Source: an uncultured Lachnospiraceae bacterium (lineage in GTDB: Bacteria > Bacillota > Clostridia > Lachnospirales > Lachnospiraceae). Taken from it: DNA of 10,213 nt. Location of the stretch: assembly GCA_900554205.1 (NCBI GenBank), contig USGM01000110.1:1-10213 (forward strand), written 5' to 3'. How positions within the stretch are numbered: the stretch's first letter is position 1; every line of letters begins with the position of its first letter. Both the position numbers and the translations under genes were made by a program. This document shows, in pieces, positions 1-6,415 of the stretch. The notes under the pieces were generated by a model, which was not told the DNA's origin, did not search any database, and saw nothing but the letters and a program-made list of their open reading frames with translations.

Positions 1-114
1 GAAAACTCAGTGATTGCAGAGGGCCTAGTACCGCTTAGGGTCCCTGGCTTAGAGTCTTCCGAGCTCGGAGTACTGTGCTTCTGTTGGCGGCACTCCGGTC
101 ATACGAAATGTAAA
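1..114. other. Non-coding tail downstream of guaB with inverted repeats
   Basis: No gene is recognised here. The stretch follows the guaB stop codon. It contains a perfect 12-bp palindrome TCCGAGCTCGGA (58-69), an inverted repeat CGGAGT (66-71) / ACTCCG (92-97), and on the minus strand a possible 7-bp stem AAGACTC / GAGTTTT closing near the window edge, with short nested stems between. This could be the guaB 3' untranslated region with a weak terminator, or the start of a structured RNA or leader belonging to whatever lies beyond position 1. I could not match it to tRNA, 5S, 6S, SRP, tmRNA or RNase P RNA by eye. A plus-strand frame stays open from position 1 to about 180, but it runs into guaB antisense and resembles no family I know. 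Confidence 0.4.
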
Positions 115-1581
115 TTAGTCGTTATTCTCTACCGAGTAGTTCGGTGCTTCCTTCGTGATGTGAATATCATGCGGATGTGACTCCTTCAGGGAAGCGCTGG
201 AGATCTTCACGAACTGGCTGGTGTGCTGCAGCGTCGTGATATCCTTCGCACCACAGTAGCCCATACCTGCACGGAGACCACCGACGAACTGGAAGATGGT
301 ATCCTCTACGCGGCCCTTGTATGCGACACGACCCTCGACACCCTCTGGTACGAGCTTCTTCGCGTTTGCCTGGAAGTAACGATCCGCAGAACCGTTCTTC
401 TGCTTCATCGCACCGAGGGACCCCATGCCACGGTATACCTTATACTTTCTTCCCTGGAACAGTTCGTAATCCCCGGGGCTCTCCTCGCAGCCTGCAAACA
501 TGCTGCCCATCATGCAGACGCTGCCGCCTGCGGCGATTGCCTTGGTGATGTCTCCGGAATACTTGATACCGCCGTCAGCGATAATCGGAATACCATACTC
601 CCTGGCAACGCTGTAGCAGTCCATGATCGCGGAAATCTGGGGAACACCGATACCTGCAACGACACGGGTCGTACAGATAGAGCCGGGTCCGATACCTACC
701 TTGACCGCATCTGCGCCGTTCTCGATCAGAGCCTTTGTCGCCGCTCCTGTCGCAACGTTTCCAGCAATGACCTGTAAATCGGGGTACTTGTCCTTTATCA
801 TCTTTAAACAGGTCAGAACATTCTGGGAATGTCCGTGAGCACAGTCAAGCACAACCACATCCACCTTTGCATCCACCAGTGCGGACACACGCTCCAGCAC
901 ATTCGCTGTGATGCCGACACCTGCTCCACAGAGCAGTCTGCCCTGATCGTCCTTTGCAGCCAGCGGATATTTGATTGTCTTCTCAATGTCCTTGATGGTA
1001 ATCAGACCCTTGAGGTTAAAGTCCTTGTCCACAATCGGAAGCTTTTCCTTTCTCGCAGCCGCCAGAATCTTCTTTGCTTCCTCGAGGGTAATCCCCTCCT
1101 GTGCCGTAATCAGTCCCTCGCTCGTCATGGACTCTTTGATTTTCTTGGTAAAATCTGTCTCGAACTTAAGATCACGGTTCGTGATGATGCCGACCAGCTT
1201 ACGTCCCTCCGTGATCGGCACGCCGGAAATGCGGAACTTGCTCATCAGTGCATCCGCATCCGCCAATGTATGTTCAGGGGTGAGAGAAAAAGGATCGGTG
1301 ATGACTCCGTTTTCAGAACGCTTAACCTTGTCAACCTCTTCAGCCTGCGCCTCGATGGACATATTTTTATGGATGATACCGATACCGCCCTGTCTCGCCA
1401 TGGCGATCGCCATGCGATGCTCCGTAACGGTATCCATTCCCGCACTCATCATAGGAATGTTCAGCTTGATCTTCTTTGTCAGCCAGGTAGAAATGTCTAC
1501 CTGATTCGGTACTACCTGCGAATATGCCGGTACCAGCAGCACATCGTCAAAGGTAATTCCCTCACCGATAATCTGTCCCAT
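115..1581 (-). CDS. guaB: Inosine-5'-monophosphate dehydrogenase (IMPDH)
   Basis: This cytosolic enzyme oxidises IMP to XMP with NAD+, the committed step of guanine nucleotide synthesis. The 488-residue product has the usual bacterial IMPDH length and layout. An N-terminal barrel portion (1-90, with the GITFDDVLL motif at 8-16) is followed by a tandem CBS regulatory insert (about 91-205) and the rest of the TIM barrel. The catalytic loop GIGPGSICTTR spans residues 296-306, with the nucleophile Cys303. The mobile flap begins near YRGMGSLGAM (383-392), and the Arg401-Tyr402 pair expected to activate water is present. The ATG at 1579-1581 is preceded by AGGAGG (1589-1594) with 7-nt spacing, so the start is secure. 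It has its own promoter at 1613-1641 and appears monocistronic within the window. The leader is only about 25 nt, and I see no riboswitch in it. Confidence 0.98.
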   Translation of the reverse strand: MGQIIGEGITFDDVLLVPAYSQVVPNQVDISTWLTKKIKLNIPMMSAGMDTVTEHRMAIAMARQGGIGIIHKNMSIEAQAEEVDKVKRSENGVITDPFSLTPEHTLADADALMSKFRISGVPITEGRKLVGIITNRDLKFETDFTKKIKESMTSEGLITAQEGITLEEAKKILAAARKEKLPIVDKDFNLKGLITIKDIEKTIKYPLAAKDDQGRLLCGAGVGITANVLERVSALVDAKVDVVVLDCAHGHSQNVLTCLKMIKDKYPDLQVIAGNVATGAATKALIENGADAVKVGIGPGSICTTRVVAGIGVPQISAIMDCYSVAREYGIPIIADGGIKYSGDITKAIAAGGSVCMMGSMFAGCEESPGDYELFQGRKYKVYRGMGSLGAMKQKNGSADRYFQANAKKLVPEGVEGRVAYKGRVEDTIFQFVGGLRAGMGYCGAKDITTLQHTSQFVKISSASLKESHPHDIHITKEAPNYSVENND

Positions 1582-1612
1582 TGTTAATCCTCCTGTTTTT
1601 TATTTACCCTAT

Positions 1613-1641
1613 AAAATAGCAGAACTCAAAATTAAAGTCAA
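1613..1641 (-). promoter_or_regulatory. Predicted sigma-A promoter of guaB
   Basis: Read on the minus strand, a -35 box TTGACT (1636-1641) is followed by a 17-bp spacer and a -10 box TATTTT (1613-1618). Transcription would start near 1606, giving a leader of about 25 nt before the guaB ATG. The surrounding 77-nt gap is AT-rich, unlike the flanking genes. Confidence 0.75.
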
Positions 1642-1658
1642 TCGGAAAATTATGTTTC

Positions 1659-2159
1659 TCAGTCACTGAACACCTTTCGCGGCGCAACGTTCTTCATGAC
1701 CTTTATCATCTCGGGACTGGGGCTTAAAATCAGCTTTTCTCCTCCCTCATAGTACAGGACATAGCGCAGATCTGGCTGTTCTTCGTAACCGATGCTGTAA
1801 TCCTTGTCCTTCGTCTGACGGTTTCTGAAATTATCCAGATGATAGCTTTTGATCGGCGCGAGGATTTCCATTCTGTCGAGCTGGTATACCGCAACTCTCT
1901 TTCTCTTCGTCTTCGCCATGACCTTATCGATCGTCAGCTCCTTGTCCAGATACAGATACTCATATTCCAGATCGGTGTACATGCCGACGAAATATGCTCC
2001 TACACCGGCAGCAATCGCAAGCAGCAGGATGATAATATTCATCGTCAGAAGCATCAGTACCGCCAGCACCACAGCCAGCATTACCAGCACATATTTAAAA
2101 AACTTTCCCAGCATGGGGGTCTTCGCCTTCACAAGGCATTCTACATAAGCGTCGCTCAT
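1659..2159 (-). CDS. Small two-helix membrane protein of unknown function
   Basis: I do not recognise a characterised function. The product is 166 residues. It has a short polar N-terminus (MSDAYVECLVKAKTP), two closely spaced hydrophobic segments (about 22-40 and 43-60) likely forming a membrane hairpin, and a C-terminal soluble domain of about 100 residues. That domain is rich in charged and aromatic residues, with a basic KTKRKR run at about 83-88. It resembles DUF6106-type proteins common in Clostridia, but that name is from memory and uncertain. The ATG at 2157-2159 is chosen because GGAGG (2165-2169) lies 5 nt upstream. A TTG at 2169-2171 would lengthen the protein by 4 residues, but it sits inside this ribosome binding site. 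The gene has its own promoter, divergent from the 2421 gene, and precedes guaB by 77 nt. Confidence 0.85.
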   Translation of the reverse strand: MSDAYVECLVKAKTPMLGKFFKYVLVMLAVVLAVLMLLTMNIIILLLAIAAGVGAYFVGMYTDLEYEYLYLDKELTIDKVMAKTKRKRVAVYQLDRMEILAPIKSYHLDNFRNRQTKDKDYSIGYEEQPDLRYVLYYEGGEKLILSPSPEMIKVMKNVAPRKVFSD

Positions 2160-2164
2160 TTTTT

Positions 2165-2169
2165 CCTCC
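2165..2169 (-). promoter_or_regulatory. Ribosome binding site fixing the start at 2159
   Basis: GGAGG on the minus strand, followed by five A residues and then ATG. It overlaps the in-frame TTG at 2169-2171, which argues strongly against that TTG being the start codon. Confidence 0.8.
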
Positions 2170-2204
2170 AAATATTCCGGCTTCCCGGATGATGAAATAC
2201 ATAT

Positions 2205-2217
2205 AGCTATGATAGCT
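2205..2217. repeat. Perfect 6+1+6 palindrome, possible operator
   Basis: AGCTAT-G-ATAGCT is a perfect inverted repeat around a single central base. It covers the predicted -10 box (2209-2214) of the minus-strand promoter. A dimeric repressor bound here would block that promoter. No regulator is encoded next to it, so an operator role is only inferred; in a 10-kb window a 6+6 palindrome can also occur by chance. Confidence 0.4.
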
Positions 2218-2237
2218 CAAGTTCCTGTAAGTTGCAA
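2209..2237 (-). promoter_or_regulatory. Predicted promoter of the small membrane protein gene
   Basis: On the minus strand, TTGCAA (-35, 2232-2237) is followed by a 17-bp spacer and TATCAT (-10, 2209-2214). Both boxes are near consensus for the housekeeping sigma factor. Transcription would begin near 2202, about 40 nt before the ATG. It points away from the promoter at 2300-2328. Confidence 0.6.
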
Positions 2238-2299
2238 GCAGACTTTCCCGATTACGACCTTTTTTATCCTTTTTTTAGATTCTTGTTATCGCCGTTTCA

Positions 2300-2328
2300 T
2301 TGACATTGTTTTTCCACTTTCGTATTAT
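2300..2328 (+). promoter_or_regulatory. Strong predicted sigma-A promoter of the 2421 gene
   Basis: A perfect -35 box TTGACA (2300-2305), a 17-bp spacer and a -10 box TATTAT (2323-2328) make this the best promoter in the window. Two T-tracts (2260-2265 and 2270-2276), spaced about one helical turn apart, lie upstream and could act as an UP-like or bent element. The leader from about 2335 to the ATG is about 85 nt. It holds an 8-bp palindrome GGAGCTCC (2383-2390) but no riboswitch I recognise. Confidence 0.75.
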
Positions 2329-2420
2329 AAATTGTATATTAGTTCCGTTGCGCAGCAGACGCTTTTATGAATGGACCGGGGCGGAGCTCCCAATAACAAA
2401 ACGAAAGAAGGTTTTCTAAC

Positions 2421-3167
2421 ATGCCGGTAATGGATGAATTCAAAGAAGAACGGGCTGCCATGAAAAACGGTACCCCGAAGGAAAAGCTCGCTTATTTTTT
2501 TGACTATTATAAATGGTACGTCATCGTCGGAGTCATCGCGGTGATCTTCGCAGTCACCCTCATTCATCAGGTGGCTACCCGCAAGGACACTGCCTTTTAC
2601 GCTCTGATGCTCAACGTCTCCGCCTACAATTATATGGATGATTCCGAGAACGCAAATGCCTTCGCAGAATATGCCGGAATCGACACGAAGGAATATGATA
2701 TACAGTACGACACCACCGTACAGATCGGCACAGACGCCGGTGACGACTATAACTCCAGCCAGAAGCTGATGGTCTATATCGCCGCAGCCGAGCTGGATGT
2801 CATGGTCTCCGATGCCGGTTCGCTTGCACACTACGCATACCTGGGCGATTTCTATGACCTGCGCGACTTCCTCTCCGCCGAGCAGCTGGAAAAGTACGCG
2901 GATTCCTTCTATTACATCGACGGCGCCGTAAAAGACGAAATACAGGCTGCAAGCGAGAACGGTGATCTCGATTATCAGCCTGTATACGGTGATCCGCATC
3001 ATCCCGAGGACATGACGGATCCGATTCCGGCCGGACTGTTCCTCGGGGAGGATTGCCCCCTCCTCAAGGACTATTACTTCCGCGGTGAAGACCCGTCCGT
3101 CAGCGTATTGATCAACACAAAGCGCCCTGAGATGACTTCTGAATTTATTGATTTTCTGATGCAGTAA
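2421..3167 (+). CDS. Membrane-anchored extracytoplasmic protein of unknown function
   Basis: I do not recognise a characterised family. The product is 248 residues. A cytoplasmic N-terminus (about 1-32, charged, ending in the aromatic run YFFDYYKWY) leads into one hydrophobic segment (about 33-50) that looks like an uncleaved signal anchor; no lipobox cysteine is seen. The remaining 200 residues are strongly acidic and rich in Tyr and Asp, consistent with a domain outside the membrane. Such N-terminal layouts are frequent in conserved hypothetical proteins of Lachnospiraceae. The ATG is preceded by AGAAGG (2406-2411) at 9-nt spacing; Met4 is a less likely start. This is the only plus-strand gene. 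It is driven by a strong promoter, divergent from the small membrane protein gene, and its last 23 nt overlap the end of gatB on the opposite strand. A partnership with the neighbouring membrane protein is possible but not shown. Confidence 0.85.
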   Translation: MPVMDEFKEERAAMKNGTPKEKLAYFFDYYKWYVIVGVIAVIFAVTLIHQVATRKDTAFYALMLNVSAYNYMDDSENANAFAEYAGIDTKEYDIQYDTTVQIGTDAGDDYNSSQKLMVYIAAAELDVMVSDAGSLAHYAYLGDFYDLRDFLSAEQLEKYADSFYYIDGAVKDEIQAASENGDLDYQPVYGDPHHPEDMTDPIPAGLFLGEDCPLLKDYYFRGEDPSVSVLINTKRPEMTSEFIDFLMQ

Positions 3168-4590
3168 GAAGCTCCTTCAACAGCTTATTCACACTTGCAG
3201 GATCGGCTTTCCCTTTCATCGCCTTCATCGTCTGGCCGACAAGGAAGCCGATCGCTCTGTCTTTACCGTTCCGGTAATCCTCCACAGACTGCGGGTTCGC
3301 CGCTATGACCTCCTCCACCGTCTTTCGGAGTGCGCCCTCGTCGCTCACCATCTTGAGACCCTTTTCCTCCACATAGGTCTCCGGGTCGATATCCTCCGCA
3401 AACATCACCTCAAAGACCTCCTTTGCCACCGTGGAGTTGATCGCCTTGCTGTCCGTCAGCGAAATCAGCTTCGCAAGATGCGCCGGGGAGAAGGTGATAT
3501 CCTCGGGATCAAGCTCTCTCTCCTTCAATATCCGCAGTGTTTCCACCATCAGCCAGTTGGAAACCTTTTTGGGCTGTGCGCCCAGCGCGACCGTGCTCTC
3601 GAAGATATCCGCCATATGCTTCGAGCCGGTGATAATCTCAATGTCATAGTCCGGCAGTTCAAAGGTCTCTCTGTAGCGCTTCATCTTCTCCGTCCGAAAT
3701 TCGGGCTGCCTGCCTCTGATCTCCTCAAGAAATTCATCGCTGATACTGATCGGCGTCAGGTCTGGATCAGGGAAATAGCGGTAATCCTGTGCATCCTCCT
3801 TTGAGCGCATCGCATAGGAGGTCTCCTTCGCGTCATCCCAGCGCCTTGTCTCCTGAACGACCTTCTCTCCCGCCTCCAGCAGATCAATCTGGCGGTTTCT
3901 CTCGCCCTCTATCGCCCTTGCAATCGAGCGGAAGGAATTCAGGTTCTTCATCTCTGTTCTGGTTCCGAAGACTTCCGTACCGACCTCCCGCACGGACAGG
4001 TTGACATCCGCTCTCATGGAGCCCTCCTGCAGCTTGCAGTCGCTCGCCCCGAGGTACTGGATGATGAGTCTCAGCTTCTCCAGATAAGCGATAACCTCCT
4101 CCGCGCTTCTCATGTCAGGCTCCGACACGATCTCGATCAGCGGTACACCCGAACGGTTGTAGTCCACAAGTGTGCAGTCCTCCCACTCGTCATGGATGAG
4201 CTTTCCGGCATCCTCCTCCATATGGATCTCATGGATGCCGATCTTCTTTGCTCCCTGCTCCGTCTCGATCTCCACATATCCGTTCCGGCAGATCGGCAGA
4301 TAGAGCTGCGAGATCTGGTAATTCTGCGGGTTGTCGGGATAGAAATAGTTCTTTCGGTCAAATTTGCAGTAGCGCGTAATCGCGCAGTTCGTCGCAAGCC
4401 CGACAGCGACGGCATGCTCCAGAACCCTCTTATTCAACACGGGAAGGGAGCCGGGCATTCCGGTACACACCGGGCAGGTGTGGGAGTTGGGTCTGCCCCC
4501 GAATGCGGTGGAACAGCCGCAGAATATCTTCGTCTTTGTCGCCAGCTCCACATGTACCTCCAGACCGATGACGGTTTCGTATTCTTTCAT
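3145..4590 (-). CDS. gatB: Asp-tRNA(Asn)/Glu-tRNA(Gln) amidotransferase subunit B
   Basis: GatB binds the misacylated tRNA, phosphorylates the Asp or Glu side chain with ATP, and receives ammonia from GatA. The 481-residue product has family length. It begins with the GLEVHVEL motif (9-16). Cys24, Cys26, Cys39 and Cys42 form a CxC...CxxC set typical of the zinc site, and the NYFYPDNPQNYQISQ motif lies at about 81-95. The C-terminus (about 335-481) is the helical YqeY-like tRNA-binding tail. The ATG at 4588-4590 is preferred over an adjacent GTG (4591-4593): AGGAGG (4598-4603) is 7 nt from the ATG but only 4 nt from the GTG. The ATG shares one base with the gatA stop (TGATG), implying translational coupling. 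The 3' end overlaps the convergent plus-strand gene, with no terminator seen between them. Confidence 0.97.
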   Translation of the reverse strand: MKEYETVIGLEVHVELATKTKIFCGCSTAFGGRPNSHTCPVCTGMPGSLPVLNKRVLEHAVAVGLATNCAITRYCKFDRKNYFYPDNPQNYQISQLYLPICRNGYVEIETEQGAKKIGIHEIHMEEDAGKLIHDEWEDCTLVDYNRSGVPLIEIVSEPDMRSAEEVIAYLEKLRLIIQYLGASDCKLQEGSMRADVNLSVREVGTEVFGTRTEMKNLNSFRSIARAIEGERNRQIDLLEAGEKVVQETRRWDDAKETSYAMRSKEDAQDYRYFPDPDLTPISISDEFLEEIRGRQPEFRTEKMKRYRETFELPDYDIEIITGSKHMADIFESTVALGAQPKKVSNWLMVETLRILKERELDPEDITFSPAHLAKLISLTDSKAINSTVAKEVFEVMFAEDIDPETYVEEKGLKMVSDEGALRKTVEEVIAANPQSVEDYRNGKDRAIGFLVGQTMKAMKGKADPASVNKLLKELLTASENQ

Positions 4591-6047
4591 CACTGCTCCT
4601 CCTTCCTTAACTGTTCATAGGTGTATGCAATGCGGATCAGCTTCTCTTCCTTGAAGCAGTCGCCGATGAGCTGGAGCCCGATCGGCAGCCCTTTTGCATC
4701 GCTTCCGCAGGGAACGCTGATTCCCGGCAATCCCGCAAGGTTGACGGAAATGGTATAGATGTCGCCCAGATACATCTTCATCGGATCCGTCAGGCTCTCC
4801 CCCAGCTTTGGCGCCGTTGTCGGTGCAACCGGGCCTAAGATACAGTCATATTTTGCAAACGCCTCGTCAAACGCCTTCTTGATCATTGCCTTGACCTTGA
4901 GCGCTTTCAGGTAATAGGCGTCATAATAACCGGAGCTTAGGACGAAGCTGCCCAGCATGATGCGGCGCTTGACCTCCGCCCCGAAGCCCTCGGAGCGGGT
5001 CTTCTTATACATCTTGTGCAGCCCTTCCGCCGCGCCGGCCCTGAGACCATACTTGATCCCGTCGAAGCGCTCCAGATTCGAGCTTGCCTCCGCTGCCGCA
5101 ATGGTATAGTAGGTGGGAATGGCATATTCCACAAGGCTTAAGTCAAATTCCTCCACCACAGCGCCGTTTGCCTCCAGAAGCTTTGCGGCACTTCTGACGG
5201 CTGCTGCCACCTCCGGGTTCAGTCCCTCCGTGAAATAATCCCTCGGAATGCCGATCCGCATTCCCCGCACATTCTTTACCAGTGCGTCCGTAAAGTGCGT
5301 GTCCTCCCTTTTCAGGGATGTGGAATCCTTTTCATCGTGTGCCGCAATCGTCTCCAGAACCGTCGCGCAGTCCTCAACCGTTTTTGCCAGCGGCCCGATC
5401 TGATCCAATGAAGAGCCGTAGGCGATCAGCCCGTACCGCGAGACGGTTCCATAGGTCGGCTTCATGCCAACGACGCCGCAGTAGGACGCCGGCTGCCGGA
5501 TGGAACCGCCGGTATCGGAGCCGAGTGCGAAGAAGCATTCCTCCGCCGCCACTGCCGCTGCCGAACCGCCGGAGGAACCGCCCGGTACATGCTCCGGGTC
5601 ACGGGGATTTTTCGTCGCCCCATAGGCGGAGGTCTCCGTCGTGGAGCCCATCGCAAATTCATCCATGTTCGTCTTGCCAATCAGCACCGCTCCCGCCTGC
5701 TCCAGCCTCAGAACCGCCTCCGCGCTGAAGGTCGGGATAAAGTTCCCCAGAATCTTCGAGGAGCAGGTCGTCAGCATCCCTTCCGTACACATATTGTCCT
5801 TGATTGCAACGGGAACTCCCGCGAGAGGCCCGGTCAGCTCCCCCGCCTCGATTTTCGCCTGAACCTCCGCTGCTCTTTGCAATGCGCCCTCTCTGTCGAC
5901 CGTCACATAGCAGTTGTACGCAGGCTCTGTCTTCTCTATCTGTTCAAGCACCGCCTCCATTGCCTCAGGTGCGGTCGTTTTCCCGCTCCTGATCGCCTTG
6001 GAGAGCTCCACCGCGCTCAATCCTAAAAGCTCTGTCTTCTCCATCAT
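4590..6047 (-). CDS. gatA: Asp-tRNA(Asn)/Glu-tRNA(Gln) amidotransferase subunit A
   Basis: GatA is the glutaminase of the amidotransferase: it hydrolyses glutamine and channels ammonia to GatB. The 485-residue product belongs to the amidase-signature family and keeps the whole Ser-cisSer-Lys triad: Lys83 in VAIKDN, Ser158 in PGGSSGGS, and the nucleophile Ser182 in GSDTGGSIRQP. The C-terminal DIYTISVNLAGLPGIS motif, near the glutamine pocket, is also intact. Two consecutive ATGs exist. The first (6045-6047) lies 9 nt from AGGAGG (6057-6062), which itself overlaps the gatC stop codon. Only 14 nt separate gatC and gatA, and the stop codon overlaps the gatB start, so the three subunits are expected to be made together in equal amounts. 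Confidence 0.98.
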   Translation of the reverse strand: MMEKTELLGLSAVELSKAIRSGKTTAPEAMEAVLEQIEKTEPAYNCYVTVDREGALQRAAEVQAKIEAGELTGPLAGVPVAIKDNMCTEGMLTTCSSKILGNFIPTFSAEAVLRLEQAGAVLIGKTNMDEFAMGSTTETSAYGATKNPRDPEHVPGGSSGGSAAAVAAEECFFALGSDTGGSIRQPASYCGVVGMKPTYGTVSRYGLIAYGSSLDQIGPLAKTVEDCATVLETIAAHDEKDSTSLKREDTHFTDALVKNVRGMRIGIPRDYFTEGLNPEVAAAVRSAAKLLEANGAVVEEFDLSLVEYAIPTYYTIAAAEASSNLERFDGIKYGLRAGAAEGLHKMYKKTRSEGFGAEVKRRIMLGSFVLSSGYYDAYYLKALKVKAMIKKAFDEAFAKYDCILGPVAPTTAPKLGESLTDPMKMYLGDIYTISVNLAGLPGISVPCGSDAKGLPIGLQLIGDCFKEEKLIRIAYTYEQLRKEEQ

Positions 6048-6061
6048 ACGTTTCAGCCTCC

Positions 6062-6355
6062 TCAGTCAAAGGTACGGGGAACGACAAACATATTGTCCTT
6101 CTCCTCCGGTGCATTCTGCAGGGTCTTCGCACTCTCATCCCCGTTTATGACAACATCCTCACGAAACACGTTCTGCACCGGGAAAATGTGTGACATGGGT
6201 TCCACCCCCGTCGTGTCGAGTTCATTCAGCTTGTCAATATAGTCCAGCATTCTTCCCATATCCTTCTTGGCAGCCTCCCTCTCGTCCTCCGAGAGCTCCA
6301 GCTTTGCGAGAATGCCGACATACTCTATCGTCTCGTCAGTGATTATATTCGCCAT
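6062..6355 (-). CDS. gatC: Asp-tRNA(Asn)/Glu-tRNA(Gln) amidotransferase subunit C
   Basis: GatC is the small linker that wraps around GatA and stabilises its complex with GatB. The 97-residue product matches the family in length and pattern. An N-terminal helical part carries the IEYVGILAKLELSEDE signature (about 10-25), the middle has MLDYIDKLNELDT followed by VEPMSHIFP, and the C-terminal tail APEEKDNMFVVPRTFD is typical. The ATG at 6353-6355 has GAGG at 6361-6364, 5 nt upstream. It starts 60 nt after the aspS stop; a weak hairpin (6371-6390) in that gap lacks a U-tract, so read-through from aspS is expected. The order aspS-gatC-gatA-gatB places synthetase and amidotransferase under one T-box. 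Confidence 0.97.
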   Translation of the reverse strand: MANIITDETIEYVGILAKLELSEDEREAAKKDMGRMLDYIDKLNELDTTGVEPMSHIFPVQNVFREDVVINGDESAKTLQNAPEEKDNMFVVPRTFD

Positions 6356-6415
6356 GCTATCCTCATTTCTGCGCCCACCCTGTCAGGCGCCATGCCTTTC
6401 TGTTACCTTTTCACC

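Noticed and set aside
829..1587. Plus-strand open frame of 252 codons
   Set aside because: It is antisense to guaB; the composition (many His, Cys and Arg) is typical of a shadow frame.
1659..1669. TCAGT-C-ACTGA inverted repeat at the end of the small membrane protein gene
   Set aside because: A one-base loop and 5-bp arms do not make a stable terminator, and there is no U-run at its 3' side.
2176..2189. TCCGG-CTTC-CCGGA hairpin upstream of the 1659-2159 gene
   Set aside because: Only 5 bp, located between promoter and ribosome binding site; too small to claim a regulatory role.
2367..2396. Nine-codon leader peptide upstream of the 2421 gene
   Set aside because: ATG...TAA is present, but there is no ribosome binding site and no run of regulatory codons.
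2325..3002. Minus-strand open frame of 225 codons
   Set aside because: It is opposite the 2421 gene, which has a consensus promoter, a ribosome binding site and a sensible anchor-plus-domain layout. The minus frame has no such support.
6371..6390. Hairpin between aspS and gatC as a terminator
   Set aside because: GCGCC/GGCGC gives only a 5-bp stem with a 10-nt loop and no U-tract; operon read-through is more likely.
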